From: Aequorivita sp. UBA3180
GTDB taxonomy: Bacteria > Bacteroidota > Bacteroidia > Flavobacteriales > Flavobacteriaceae
Length of the DNA stretch: 47,694 bases
Reading direction: 5' to 3'
Assembly (NCBI GenBank): GCA_002364215.1
Contig: DEXQ01000014.1
Location: 19,630 to 67,323 of the forward strand
Shown here: positions 7,777 through 16,162 of the stretch, in pieces
How positions within the stretch are numbered: the first letter of the stretch is position 1
How the letters are laid out: each line of letters begins with the position of its first letter
Notes under the pieces: model-generated
What the model saw: only the letters and a program-made list of their open reading frames with translations
The model's database searches: none
What the model was told of the DNA's origin: nothing
Made by a program: the position numbers and the translations under genes

Positions 7777-8844
7777 TTGAAAGAGAAATTTTTACTGCTT
7801 TTATTCCTTGTTTCGGCTACGCTGGGAGCCCAGACCGTTCGTAAATATTCCAATGAATTTATGAATATTGGCGTTGATGCCGCAGCTTTCGGGATGAGCA
7901 ATGCCGTGGTGGCTTCATCTGGCGATGTAAATTCGGGCTATTGGAACCCGGCTGGATTGGTGAATCTTGAAGACAAACAAATTTCCCTGATGCATGCCTC
8001 CTATTTTGCCAATATTGCAAATTACGATTATGCTGCTTTTGCAATGCCGCTGGACGACAGAAGTGCGGTAGGGCTTTCCGTTATTCGTTTTGGAGTTGAT
8101 GATATCTTAAATACCACCCAATTAATTGACAGCGAAGGCAATATAGATTACAACCGTATCAGTCTTTTTTCCACTGCAGATTATGGAGTTACTTTTTCTT
8201 ATGCGCGCAGACTTCCTTTGGACGGATTGAATTATGGTGTAAATGCCAAGGTTATCCGCCGTATTATTGGAGATTTTGCATCATCGTGGGGTTTTGGGCT
8301 GGATGCTGCGGTGCAATTTAGAACAGACAAGTGGATGTTTGGGATTATGGCGCGCGACATTACTACCACATTTAATGCCTGGAGTATAGACGAAGAAAAA
8401 TTTGCCGAAATACAGGGTGCAGTTGAAGGACAGAATCAAGAATTGCCTGAAACTACCGAGATTACTATCCCAAAACTTCAATTAGGGATGGCGCGTAAAT
8501 TTGTTTACAGGTATGATTTTTCCCTGTTAGCCGAAGTAGATCTCAATTTTCGCTTTGCAGAGACCAATGATGTAATTTCCACATCCTTTGCAAGTATTAC
8601 CCCTTCCCTTGGCCTTGAATTTGCATATATCGATATGGTTTACGTGCGTGGCGGAGTTGGAAATTTCCAGAATATAAAACAATTGGATGGTGGCGAATCT
8701 GTTGGTTTTCAACCTAACATCGGTGTTGGTTTTAGGTATAAGGGCATTCAAGTGGACTATGCGTTGACAGATATTGGCGACCAAAGCGCTGCTTTGTATT
8801 CCAATGTATTTTCGCTGAAACTGGATTGGGAGATTTTTAGATGA
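7777..8844 (+). CDS. PorV/PorQ family outer-membrane protein (PorV2-like)
   Basis: A 355-residue secreted precursor with signal peptide 'MKEKFLLLLFLVSATLGAQ', predicted to form an outer-membrane beta-barrel of the FadL/PorV type. The family hallmark 'GDVNSGYWNPAGLVNLEDKQISLMHASYF' is present near residue 50, followed by alternating amphipathic strands and an aromatic C-terminal end ('LKLDWEIFR'). PorV shuttles T9SS cargo to the attachment complex in Porphyromonas and Flavobacterium; this paralogue type is often called PorV2, and its precise job is unproven. The start is TTG at 7777, chosen because the signal peptide begins there. It stands alone between repeat-bearing spacers. Two likely T9SS clients lie 19-28 kb downstream. 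Confidence 0.8.
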   Translation: MKEKFLLLLFLVSATLGAQTVRKYSNEFMNIGVDAAAFGMSNAVVASSGDVNSGYWNPAGLVNLEDKQISLMHASYFANIANYDYAAFAMPLDDRSAVGLSVIRFGVDDILNTTQLIDSEGNIDYNRISLFSTADYGVTFSYARRLPLDGLNYGVNAKVIRRIIGDFASSWGFGLDAAVQFRTDKWMFGIMARDITTTFNAWSIDEEKFAEIQGAVEGQNQELPETTEITIPKLQLGMARKFVYRYDFSLLAEVDLNFRFAETNDVISTSFASITPSLGLEFAYIDMVYVRGGVGNFQNIKQLDGGESVGFQPNIGVGFRYKGIQVDYALTDIGDQSAALYSNVFSLKLDWEIFR

Positions 8845-8850
8845 TGGAAG

Positions 8851-8966
8851 GTGCTGGGTGCTGGGTGACGGATGGTGAAATTCCAAATGACAAATTCCAA
8901 ATATTAAAACGGAAATACGAAATACGAAATCACAAATCGCAAATCGCAAATTAACGAATTAACGAA
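8851..8966. repeat. Stacked heptamer arrays in the spacer after the PorV-like gene
   Basis: GTGCTGG, GTGCTGG, GTGACGG run from 8851 to 8871. Then six degenerate heptamers run from 8912 to 8953: GAAATAC twice, GAAATCA, CAAATCG twice, CAAATTA. An 8-bp duplication (ATTAACGA twice) follows to about 8966. The spacer has no coding signal. Confidence 0.8.
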
Positions 8967-9046
8967 TCAAAACACGAAAACCTCATACCCCATACCACAA
9001 ACCTTCAACCTTGAATTTTGAATTTTCAATCTGAAACAAGAAACCT

Positions 9047-10228
9047 GTGACAAAAAAATACTTCCTCTTCTTTCTTCTATTAGCGACTGTTTCCGTAAAG
9101 GCGCAGTTTGGGTCTTTATCGCCGGCAGCAGAAATAAGTATACTGACCATTGGCCCAGGGGCGGAGCTTTATGACAAATTTGGGCACAGTGCCTTTAGGA
9201 TCAAGGATAGCCTTAGCGGGGTGGATGTGGTTTTCAATTATGGGGTTTACGACTTTGACACTCCCAACTTTTATACAAAATTCGCACAAGGCAAACTGCT
9301 CTATCAATTAGGGGTAAGTTATTACGAATCTTTTTACAAAAGCTATGTAGCCCAAAACCGCTGGATAAAGGAACAGACCCTTAATCTTAGTCAGGCGGAA
9401 AAGCAGGCAGTTTCCGATTTTCTTTGGAACAACGCCAAGCCCGAAAACAAAAAATATAAATACGATTTCTTTTTTGACAATTGCGCTACCAAGATTCGTG
9501 ACGTGACACAAGAGGTATTGGGCAATAAACTGGAATTTAAGGATGATCATATTATGGAAACCTATACGTTTCGGGAACTCATTCAGCAAAACCTTAAAGC
9601 CAACAGTTGGGGAAGTTTGGGGATAGACATTGCTTTGGGTGCTGTAATTGACAGGAATGCAAAACCCATAGAATATCAGTTTTTGCCAGATTATGTTTTT
9701 AAGGGCGCCGCCAATGCCTTCATACACCGGGACGGAGAGACTGAGCCATTGGTGAAAAACACAAAACTTCTTTTTGAAAATTCACCTCAACCCCCTGCAA
9801 ATAATTTCTTTTTAAGTCCGATTTTTATATTGGGTTTATTGGGTTTATTGATAATATTTTTAACGTATCGCAATTATAAAAATAGTTGCCGAAGCCGATA
9901 TCTTGACACCGCTATATTCTTTTTTACAGGGCTTATCGGAATCTTCCTTTTATTACTTTGGTTTGCGACAGACCATACCGCAACTGCAAACAACTACAAC
10001 CTTTTGTGGGCGTTTCCTATTTCAATTTTGGTGTTTTGGGCGATCGCTAAAAAGAAGGTTTCCCCGAAATTTAAAAGATACGCTTTGTTATTATTACTTC
10101 TTTTAATTCTTTTGGCAATCCATTGGATTACTGGCGTACAGGTATTTGCCATTGGCTTGTTACCCCTGCTGATTGCATTGGCGGTGCGTTATGTTTATTT
10201 GATTTATTTTATTGGGAAGAAGGAATGA
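9047..10228 (+). CDS. Lnb-domain (DUF4105) membrane protein, probable lipoprotein N-acyltransferase
   Basis: A 393-residue envelope protein with signal peptide 'KYFLFFLLLATVSVKAQ'. A periplasmic DUF4105/Lnb domain (about 25-235) follows, then about five hydrophobic helices (255-390). The candidate catalytic residues of the Lnb family are visible: His47 in 'KFGHSAFRI' and Cys146 in 'FFFDNCATKIRD'. Lnb enzymes acylate the N-terminal cysteine of lipoproteins, and a related protein does this in Bacteroides, which lacks Lnt. This gene is therefore a good candidate for the lipoprotein N-acyltransferase here, by inference. The start is GTG at 9047, placed by the signal peptide. The stop codon abuts a palindromic repeat. 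Confidence 0.8.
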   Translation: MTKKYFLFFLLLATVSVKAQFGSLSPAAEISILTIGPGAELYDKFGHSAFRIKDSLSGVDVVFNYGVYDFDTPNFYTKFAQGKLLYQLGVSYYESFYKSYVAQNRWIKEQTLNLSQAEKQAVSDFLWNNAKPENKKYKYDFFFDNCATKIRDVTQEVLGNKLEFKDDHIMETYTFRELIQQNLKANSWGSLGIDIALGAVIDRNAKPIEYQFLPDYVFKGAANAFIHRDGETEPLVKNTKLLFENSPQPPANNFFLSPIFILGLLGLLIIFLTYRNYKNSCRSRYLDTAIFFFTGLIGIFLLLLWFATDHTATANNYNLLWAFPISILVFWAIAKKKVSPKFKRYALLLLLLLILLAIHWITGVQVFAIGLLPLLIALAVRYVYLIYFIGKKE

Positions 10229-10512
10229 CATCCCTGCCCGGCCCTCCCTTCGAAGAGAGAAAGCTTGATTGCATTTGTAAGAAACTTTTATAAGACTCAA
10301 CACTTCGGCTTTAAACAGGAGATTTTGAAAGTGACAGCTAATGGAAAATATTCCGCCCAGTCCTCTACTGCAACCGATCCAGTACAACGACTTTGAAGAG
10401 AAGGGATAAATGGAGCGCGGTTGAAAATTTAAACTTAAAGTGTTTCTTACGGTTCTATTCGTGTAAAACATCCCTCCCCAGCCCTCCCTTCGAAGGGAGG
10501 GAGATTGATTTA
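10228..10512. repeat. Pair of CCCTCCCTTCGAAG palindromic repeats (copies 2 and 3)
   Basis: Two direct copies lie 240 bp apart (10228-10272 and 10468-10512). Both read ACATCCCT-CCC, then GCCCTCCCTTCGAAG, then a TTGATT tail. Copy 3 contains the perfect 20-bp palindrome CCCTCCCTTCGAAGGGAGGG (10482-10501). Copy 2 has a decayed right arm. The roughly 200 bp between them has no convincing gene. Copy 2 begins at the last base of the Lnb-domain gene stop codon. Confidence 0.8.
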
Positions 10513-10935
10513 GGTTTTAAAGGAATTTATCTATGAGGTGAAGCTATTCGTCTTAAAAAAGAGGAACCCGTTTTGACGAAAAAATTAGAATGTTGGTTGA
10601 AAGAATAAGATTTTTTAATTGAAAATTATGTTCTTAAAATTTTGTAGGAAAAAAGGGCTGTTTTCTTACAATCTAATGACTTTGCTATGGCTTTGGTATG
10701 GCTTTGCAATGGAGTAGCCGTGGGAGAGGATTTTTGGTGAGACACGTTCCTTGCCTATATCTCACGTTTGAAGATGTAAGGCTTTATATTACCGAGGGCT
10801 GTACCGTAAAGGGAATACAGAAAGCCATCACTAATTAATCTTAAAACCTGTGTAATTATTTCAAATTGCCCAAAACTTATAATTATTGCGCTGTTTAATT
10901 CCACTCCTGTGTATCTTTACAAAAACCCATTCGCC
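10513..10935. other. Gene-free spacer with possible decayed coding remnants
   Basis: No gene can be supported here. A 46-codon ATG frame runs from 10698 to 10838 (starts MALQWSSRGRGF, ends KAITN), and a short open stretch lies around 10545-10610 (ends LECWLKE); neither matches a family I recognise. An 11-bp word TATGGCTTTGS is duplicated at 10686-10707. A near-match -7 box TATCTTTA (10912-10919) precedes the next gene. Confidence 0.5.
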
Positions 10936-11691
10936 ATGCGCATCCTTTCCATACTCGGTCTACTCCTACTTTTTATTGCCTGCAAGCAAGAAAATAAACC
11001 ACTCACCGCCCAGCAGATTATTGATCGCGCCATTGAAAATGCAGGTGGCGAAAAGTATGATATGGCAACTATAAAATTTACCTTCCGCGACACAAAATAC
11101 AGCAGCCAAAGAAAAAAAGGCAATTATGAGCTCACCCGAACCTTTACGGATTCCTTAGGCGAAACTACCGATATGCTTACCAATAACAGTTTTGAACGTT
11201 ATGTGAACGCTACCAAGATTATCTTGCCGGATTCCACTGCAAGCAAATACGCAAACTCGGTAAACTCTGTTCATTACTTTGTCCAACTGCCCTTCGGTCT
11301 AAACGACCCAGCCGTTAAAAAGGACCTGCTTGGCGAAGCCGAAATAAACGGCAAGAAATATTATGAAATAAAGGTAACATTCGACCAAGAAAGCGGAGGC
11401 ACAGACCATGAAGATGTATATATGTACTGGATAAAGCAGGATGATTTTACGGTAGATTATTTCGCCTATAAATTTTATACAGACAAGGGCGGCATCCGTT
11501 TCAGAAAGGCTTATAACCCAAGAATGGTAAACGGAATACGGTTTGTGGATTACGAAAACTACAAACTGGAACCGTGGGAATCGGCAGATTTAAAGACGGT
11601 TGATGAATTATATGAAGCTGGAAAACTAGAGTTGCTCTCAAAAATTGAAACGAAAGCTATCTCAGTGGATATTTTCCAAGAACGGAAATAA
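10936..11691 (+). CDS. DUF6503-like lipoprotein
   Basis: A 251-residue precursor with a lipoprotein signal, 'MRILSILGLLLLFIACKQ' (lipobox Cys17), so a membrane-anchored envelope protein. The body begins 'LTAQQIIDRAIENAGGEKYDMATIKFTFRD', which I associate with the flavobacterial DUF6503 family. It is rich in beta-strand and aromatic residues ('DVYMYWIKQDDFTVDYFAYKFY') and resembles LolA/LolB-like sheets in style, but no function is known. The ATG at 10936 is chosen because it starts the signal peptide; an upstream in-frame ATG would add nine residues before it. It is preceded by a 700-bp repeat spacer and stands alone. The family name is moderately secure. Confidence 0.7.
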   Translation: MRILSILGLLLLFIACKQENKPLTAQQIIDRAIENAGGEKYDMATIKFTFRDTKYSSQRKKGNYELTRTFTDSLGETTDMLTNNSFERYVNATKIILPDSTASKYANSVNSVHYFVQLPFGLNDPAVKKDLLGEAEINGKKYYEIKVTFDQESGGTDHEDVYMYWIKQDDFTVDYFAYKFYTDKGGIRFRKAYNPRMVNGIRFVDYENYKLEPWESADLKTVDELYEAGKLELLSKIETKAISVDIFQERK

Positions 11692-11731
11692 ACTTCTAAT
11701 TCAAAACAATTTGAGCAGAACCTTTAAAAAA

Positions 11732-11816
11732 ACCACAAGGTACCCAAAGAAGGCACAAAGTTCACGGAGTTTTCTTTGTGGACTCTGTGAAAAAACTTCG
11801 TGCCCTCTGTAGTAAA
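11732..11816. repeat. CACAAAG-type dispersed repeat with internal hairpin
   Basis: The spacer between the lipoprotein and the M14 peptidase starts ACCACAAGG and continues GGCACAAAG. It contains CACAAAG (11754-11760) paired with CTTTGTG (11774-11780), followed by a CGTGCCCTCTG word. Similar CACAAAG/GGCAC wording occurs at about 5.80 and 47.36 kb. Confidence 0.65.
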
Positions 11817-11835
11817 AATATCTAAGTCGAAATTA

Positions 11836-14310
11836 TTAATGGCTTCCGGTATCCCCAAAGAAGATAGCATTCGCCAAAAACAGTTTTCCGTTCTGCCAAA
11901 AGGAACGGAAACTAACATCATCAACCATATAAACCACGCTGCCCCTGCCCTTTTTCGCTTCCGCAAAAACGATTGAATTTTTAAGTGAAGCTTTTGCGTT
12001 TTCCCCTGAAAAGCCAGAAACGCTTTCAGGTTCATTAATATAAGCCACATTATAGCCTTCCTTTAAAAAACTATAGGAATCGTTACCCAGTTTTAAAGTA
12101 TAATAAGTATCTCCAAAACCGAATGCCAACGGATGGGTACTATCCAATTTCACCTTGTAAATGCTCCCTGTAATCATTTCCTTGGTGCTTTCAAGTTCGC
12201 GTTGGGCGTATGGAGTCATATTGCCCAAACTATCTTTTGCTTTTTCAGCTTTTTCATCACCGTTCTTTTTAAGATCAAAACCTTCTTTTCCTTCAAAAGT
12301 AGCTACTGCATTGCCAATTGCGATTACCCTTCCACCCCTGTTAATCCATTCTTCAAGATTTTTGAAAGCATCCTCATTCAATCTAGATTTGTAGTAACCA
12401 TCCGGCATTACCAAAACATCATAATCGCTCCATTGAATATTTCCGATATCGTCTGTATTTATTGAAGTGATTGGGTATTTTAATTGGGTTTCAAAAAAAT
12501 GCCAAAGTGCGCCGTAGCTCAATGAGGAAGTTCCCTCCCCTTGAAGCATTGCAACTTTTTTGTTTTTAATTAAATGAACATATTGCGACCCAAAATCAGT
12601 CAAACTATCTGCATAACTTGTTGGGGAAGCGTATAATTGGCGGTCCATTTCGTTCGCGATTTCTATAAGGGTTTTATCAAAATCTGGATTCGATTTATTG
12701 TCACTTCGCGTAATAATCAAGCTACCGCGACCAAAATTTTTACCACCAAAGCTGAGTTCATTTTCAGAAAAACGAACTTTTATATCTGCTTGCAATAAAG
12801 CTGAAAGAAATTTGGCATCCTGCAAACTGTTCCATTTTGCAATATAGCCAGCTGCCATTGGTGAAGAAGTGTTGGAAACATTATAATTTGGATTAGCTCC
12901 CGTTGCTGCAACCAAAGTAGTGCTAGCCACAGTTTCAAGTCCGAAGGCGTATGGCAAACTCCAAGCCGTAATATCATAAGTAATGGGCGTTGACAGCGCG
13001 GCATTCGGTTCAAAAAGTACTTGCACCATTTTTCCTTTTGGCTGATTGGTGCTTACCACCAATGCGTTTTTAGCGTCCATTGTTCCTTTTCTATTGTCGC
13101 TATAATTGAAGCCTGTTGCACTTCCGCCAGTTGCATATCCGTATTTTATTTCGTGACGATCCAGCATTTCTGTCAGCGATTTTATGTTATCGGGATTGCC
13201 CTTTAATACGAAGCTTTTGTACTTAAGATTATCATTTTTAAAGAATTTCTTAAATTCAGAATTAAGGGAAGCCGCATTTTGTGAAGCAACTTCAATTGTT
13301 GAAAGGCCAGTGGTGGTATGATGCGCAACGCGATCCACAAGGGTAAGCTCAACGTCTTCGTCATTTATAATTCCCAAGCCTGCCATTCCGTGGCCCGCTT
13401 GTTCATAGGTCATTCCAATGGCGCCCATATAAAGCGGATAGGTATCACCATAACTCGGGTACAACAAATCGAAACTTTCGCGGGTAAAGAAAAGCCAGCC
13501 GTTTTTATCAAAATATTTGGCATTGTTCTTCCCTATTTTGTTTTGGAATTCACGCTGCCAATCGGTTATTATTTCGTGATAAGGCTCCGCTCCCGGTGCA
13601 AAATAATACGGGTTATTAATGAACTGTTCATGAAAATCAACGTGTATCTGCGGCATCCATTGATTATAGATTTTTAAACGCTGTTGCGTTTCCACTTGGC
13701 TTGCCCACATCCAATCGCGGTTTAAATCGAAAAGATAATGGTTCGGTCTTCCGCCGGGCCAAGGTTCGTTGTGTTCTATGGCGTCACGGGATGAATTATA
13801 GGGCGAAGCTTTCACTTGATTGTACCAGTTTACATACCGATCGCGGCCATCGGGATTTACTCCCGGGTCCATTATAACAACTACATTTTTCAACCAATCT
13901 GAATGTTCCGTTATAAGTTCGTAAACTGTATTCATAGCGGCCTCACTACTGCTGGCCTCGTTTCCGTGAACGTTATAACTTAACCAAACAATGGTTTTAT
14001 CGGGGTTTGCACTGCCGGAAAGAATACCGATATTCTTTAAATTGTCGGCGCGTATTTGTTCATGATTTGCAAGGTTTTCTTCGGAAGAAATAACGGCATA
14101 CGTCAATCTTCTTCTTTCATTGGTTTTCCCATAATCGAAATATTTCACCATTCTGCTATTTGCAGCCACATGTTCAAAATAGGAAACAACATCAGCATGG
14201 CGGGAAAATTGGGTGCCAATTTCATAACCCAAAAAATCGGAAGGAGATTTTAGTTGGGCGAAAATAAAAAGTGGCATTAAATATAGAAGAAAAGCTAGCT
14301 TGCGAACCAT
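11836..14310 (-). CDS. Secreted M14-family zinc carboxypeptidase
   Basis: An 824-residue secreted peptidase with signal peptide 'MVRKLAFLLYLMPLFIFAQ'. The N-terminal M14 domain (about 25-340) has zinc ligands His115 and Glu118 in 'NVHGNEASS', a further His in 'QIHVDFHEQ' (223/227), substrate-binding 'NPDGRDRY' (from 152), and catalytic Glu304 in 'GMTYEQAGHG'. The C-terminal half includes a glutamine-amidotransferase-like fold ('VLVMPDGYYKSRLNEDAFKNLEEWINRGGRVIAIG'), a common partner in Bacteroidota M14 proteins. No T9SS sorting domain is seen, so it is probably periplasmic. The start at 14310 fits the signal peptide; the longer frame to 14451 would place 47 unconserved residues before it. Specificity is unknown. 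Confidence 0.9.
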   Translation of the reverse strand: MVRKLAFLLYLMPLFIFAQLKSPSDFLGYEIGTQFSRHADVVSYFEHVAANSRMVKYFDYGKTNERRRLTYAVISSEENLANHEQIRADNLKNIGILSGSANPDKTIVWLSYNVHGNEASSSEAAMNTVYELITEHSDWLKNVVVIMDPGVNPDGRDRYVNWYNQVKASPYNSSRDAIEHNEPWPGGRPNHYLFDLNRDWMWASQVETQQRLKIYNQWMPQIHVDFHEQFINNPYYFAPGAEPYHEIITDWQREFQNKIGKNNAKYFDKNGWLFFTRESFDLLYPSYGDTYPLYMGAIGMTYEQAGHGMAGLGIINDEDVELTLVDRVAHHTTTGLSTIEVASQNAASLNSEFKKFFKNDNLKYKSFVLKGNPDNIKSLTEMLDRHEIKYGYATGGSATGFNYSDNRKGTMDAKNALVVSTNQPKGKMVQVLFEPNAALSTPITYDITAWSLPYAFGLETVASTTLVAATGANPNYNVSNTSSPMAAGYIAKWNSLQDAKFLSALLQADIKVRFSENELSFGGKNFGRGSLIITRSDNKSNPDFDKTLIEIANEMDRQLYASPTSYADSLTDFGSQYVHLIKNKKVAMLQGEGTSSLSYGALWHFFETQLKYPITSINTDDIGNIQWSDYDVLVMPDGYYKSRLNEDAFKNLEEWINRGGRVIAIGNAVATFEGKEGFDLKKNGDEKAEKAKDSLGNMTPYAQRELESTKEMITGSIYKVKLDSTHPLAFGFGDTYYTLKLGNDSYSFLKEGYNVAYINEPESVSGFSGENAKASLKNSIVFAEAKKGRGSVVYMVDDVSFRSFWQNGKLFLANAIFFGDTGSH

Positions 14311-14332
14311 TTTGAATATTTTAATTGAAGGC

Positions 14333-14373
14333 CAAAGATAGTTAAATTCCAAAAACGAAATTCCAAATTCCAA
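14333..14373 (-). promoter_or_regulatory. Promoter for the M14 peptidase, with nearby heptamer repeat
   Basis: On the minus strand a -7 box TATCTTTG (14340-14333) lies 23 bp upstream of the start, with TTTG (14367-14364) about 23 bp further upstream. A small heptamer duplication, AAATTCC twice (14358-14371), overlaps the putative -33 box. Confidence 0.45.
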
Positions 14374-14461
14374 TGGGTGCGTTTTGATATTTGGTGCTTG
14401 AAATTCGGAATTTGAAAACCATATTAACGTATCTTTAAACCTGCGACCCATATAAAACGGT

Positions 14462-14469
14462 TATTTTTG
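14462..14469 (+). promoter_or_regulatory. -7 box for bshC
   Basis: TATTTTTG matches TAnnTTTG and lies 22 bp before the bshC ATG. The -33 box is weak. Its position argues against starting translation at the upstream TTG (14471). Confidence 0.4.
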
Positions 14470-14491
14470 TTTGACTTTTTCCAAAGAACCT

Positions 14492-16087
14492 ATGCCAAAC
14501 CATTCCATTCCGTATAAAAACACAGGGTATTTTTCAAAATTGATATGCGATTACCTCGCTGAAGATGAAAATTTAAAACCTTTTTACAATCGCTTTCCAA
14601 ACTTGGAAAATTTCAAGCATCAGCTAACGGAAAAGCAAAAGAATTTTACGGATGAAAAACGGCATTTGTTGTCGAAACGGATTATGTTTCAGTATGGCGA
14701 CAATTCCATTTCGCAATCAACTTTAAGCAATATTGATTTGCTTCGCGAGCATAATACTTTTACAATAACAACCGGTCATCAGCTCAATCTTTTTACGGGA
14801 CCGCTATATTTTCTTTATAAAATATTTTCAGCCATAAACCTTGCTGAAGAGTTAAACAAAACCTACCCAAAAAACCATTTTGTACCCGTTTATTGGATGG
14901 CGACGGAGGACCACGATTTTGAGGAGATCAATTATTTCAATCTATTTGGAAAAAAGGTGAAATGGGAAAGAAATGCTTCCGGCGCTGTTGGGGAGCTTTC
15001 AACGGAAGGTTTAAAGGAAGTGAAGCAGCAATTGAAAAAAGAATTTGGCGAAAGCGAAAATGCCAAAAAGTTGATTTCCTATTTTTCCGACGCTTATACA
15101 AAACACGATAACCTTGCCGATGCCACTCGATTTTTGGCCAATTGTCTCTTTTACCATCACGGTTTGGTGATAGTTGACGGCAACGATGTAGCGCTGAAAA
15201 AATGTTTTATTCCCTATGCAGAAAAGGAACTGACCGAAAACCTCAGCTTTAAAAAGGTTTCAGAAACTACGGAAAAGCTTACTGATTTGGGATTTTCTGA
15301 ACAAGTACATCCAAGGGAAATAAATCTTTTCTATTTAAAAGAAAACCTTCGGGAACGTATTATTGAAAGGGAAGGACGGTTTTTTATAAATGAAACCGAC
15401 ATCTCTTTTTCAAAAGAAGAAATTTTAAAGAAACTGCACGAAAATCCTGAACGGTTTTCACCGAATGCTTTGTTGCGTCCGTTGTATCAAGAAGAAATTT
15501 TGCCGAATCTATGTTACATTGGCGGTGGCGGGGAATTGGCGTATTGGTTTCAGCTGAAGGATTATTTTAACAAAGTGGAAGTTCCTTTCCCTATTCTTTT
15601 ACTTCGGAATTCTGTGCTTTTGGTTCCAAAAATGCTTTCTGAAAAATTGCAAAAACTCGATGTGAAAGTTGAAAATTTATTCCTTCCGCAGCACGAATTA
15701 ATGACGAAACACACAAAGGAAATTTCAAAAATAGATATTGACTTTTCAAAACAGAAAGATTTCCTCAAACAACAGTTTAAGGATTTATACGAATTGGCAA
15801 AAAAAACCGACGCATCGTTTTTGGGAGCCGTTGGCGCGCAGGAAAAGAAACAGTTGAACGGTTTGGACAATCTCGAAAAGCGCTTATTGAAAGCACAAAA
15901 AAGAAACCTTTCCGAAGAACTTGAACGGATAAAAGATATTCAAAATCAACTATTTCCCAATCAAAGTTTGCAGGAACGCCAGCTTAATTTTTCAGAGTTT
16001 TATTTGGAATATGGAGAAAACTTACTTGACATTTTGAAAGAAAATTTGGATCCGCTTGATTCCAATTTTACTGTTTTAAAATTATAA
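14492..16087 (+). CDS. bshC: Bacillithiol biosynthesis cysteine-adding enzyme BshC
   Basis: This 531-residue cytoplasmic protein matches BshC, which adds cysteine to glucosaminyl malate in the last step of bacillithiol synthesis. Family signatures are visible: 'FTITTGHQLNLFTGPLYFLYKIFSAINLAEELNKTYPKNHFVPVYWMATEDHDFEEINYF' (about 80-145) and 'NLCYIGGGGELAYWFQLKDYF'. A predicted coiled coil sits near the C-terminus ('LEKRLLKAQKRNLSEELERIKDIQNQL'). Length agrees with the family (about 530-540). The ATG at 14492 is chosen. bshA and bshB are not in this window. The gene is divergent from the M14 peptidase. Confidence 0.93.
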   Translation: MPNHSIPYKNTGYFSKLICDYLAEDENLKPFYNRFPNLENFKHQLTEKQKNFTDEKRHLLSKRIMFQYGDNSISQSTLSNIDLLREHNTFTITTGHQLNLFTGPLYFLYKIFSAINLAEELNKTYPKNHFVPVYWMATEDHDFEEINYFNLFGKKVKWERNASGAVGELSTEGLKEVKQQLKKEFGESENAKKLISYFSDAYTKHDNLADATRFLANCLFYHHGLVIVDGNDVALKKCFIPYAEKELTENLSFKKVSETTEKLTDLGFSEQVHPREINLFYLKENLRERIIEREGRFFINETDISFSKEEILKKLHENPERFSPNALLRPLYQEEILPNLCYIGGGGELAYWFQLKDYFNKVEVPFPILLLRNSVLLVPKMLSEKLQKLDVKVENLFLPQHELMTKHTKEISKIDIDFSKQKDFLKQQFKDLYELAKKTDASFLGAVGAQEKKQLNGLDNLEKRLLKAQKRNLSEELERIKDIQNQLFPNQSLQERQLNFSEFYLEYGENLLDILKENLDPLDSNFTVLKL

Positions 16088-16151
16088 TAATTCTGTTGAA
16101 AACCCTTAAAAAAATTCCACGCAACCATTTAACCAACTTATATATTTAAAG

Positions 16152-16159
16152 TATTTTTG
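16152..16159 (+). promoter_or_regulatory. -7 box almost touching the guaA start
   Basis: TATTTTTG matches TAnnTTTG exactly and ends 3 bp before the guaA ATG (16163), with a weak TTTA at 16128-16131 in the -33 position (20-bp spacing). If used, the transcript would have almost no leader. Confidence 0.4.
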
Positions 16160-16162
16160 CCT

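Noticed and set aside
10160..10471. 103-codon minus-strand frame in the 10.2-kb spacer
   Set aside because: It spans two palindromic repeat copies and the end of the Lnb-domain gene, with no recognisable domain.
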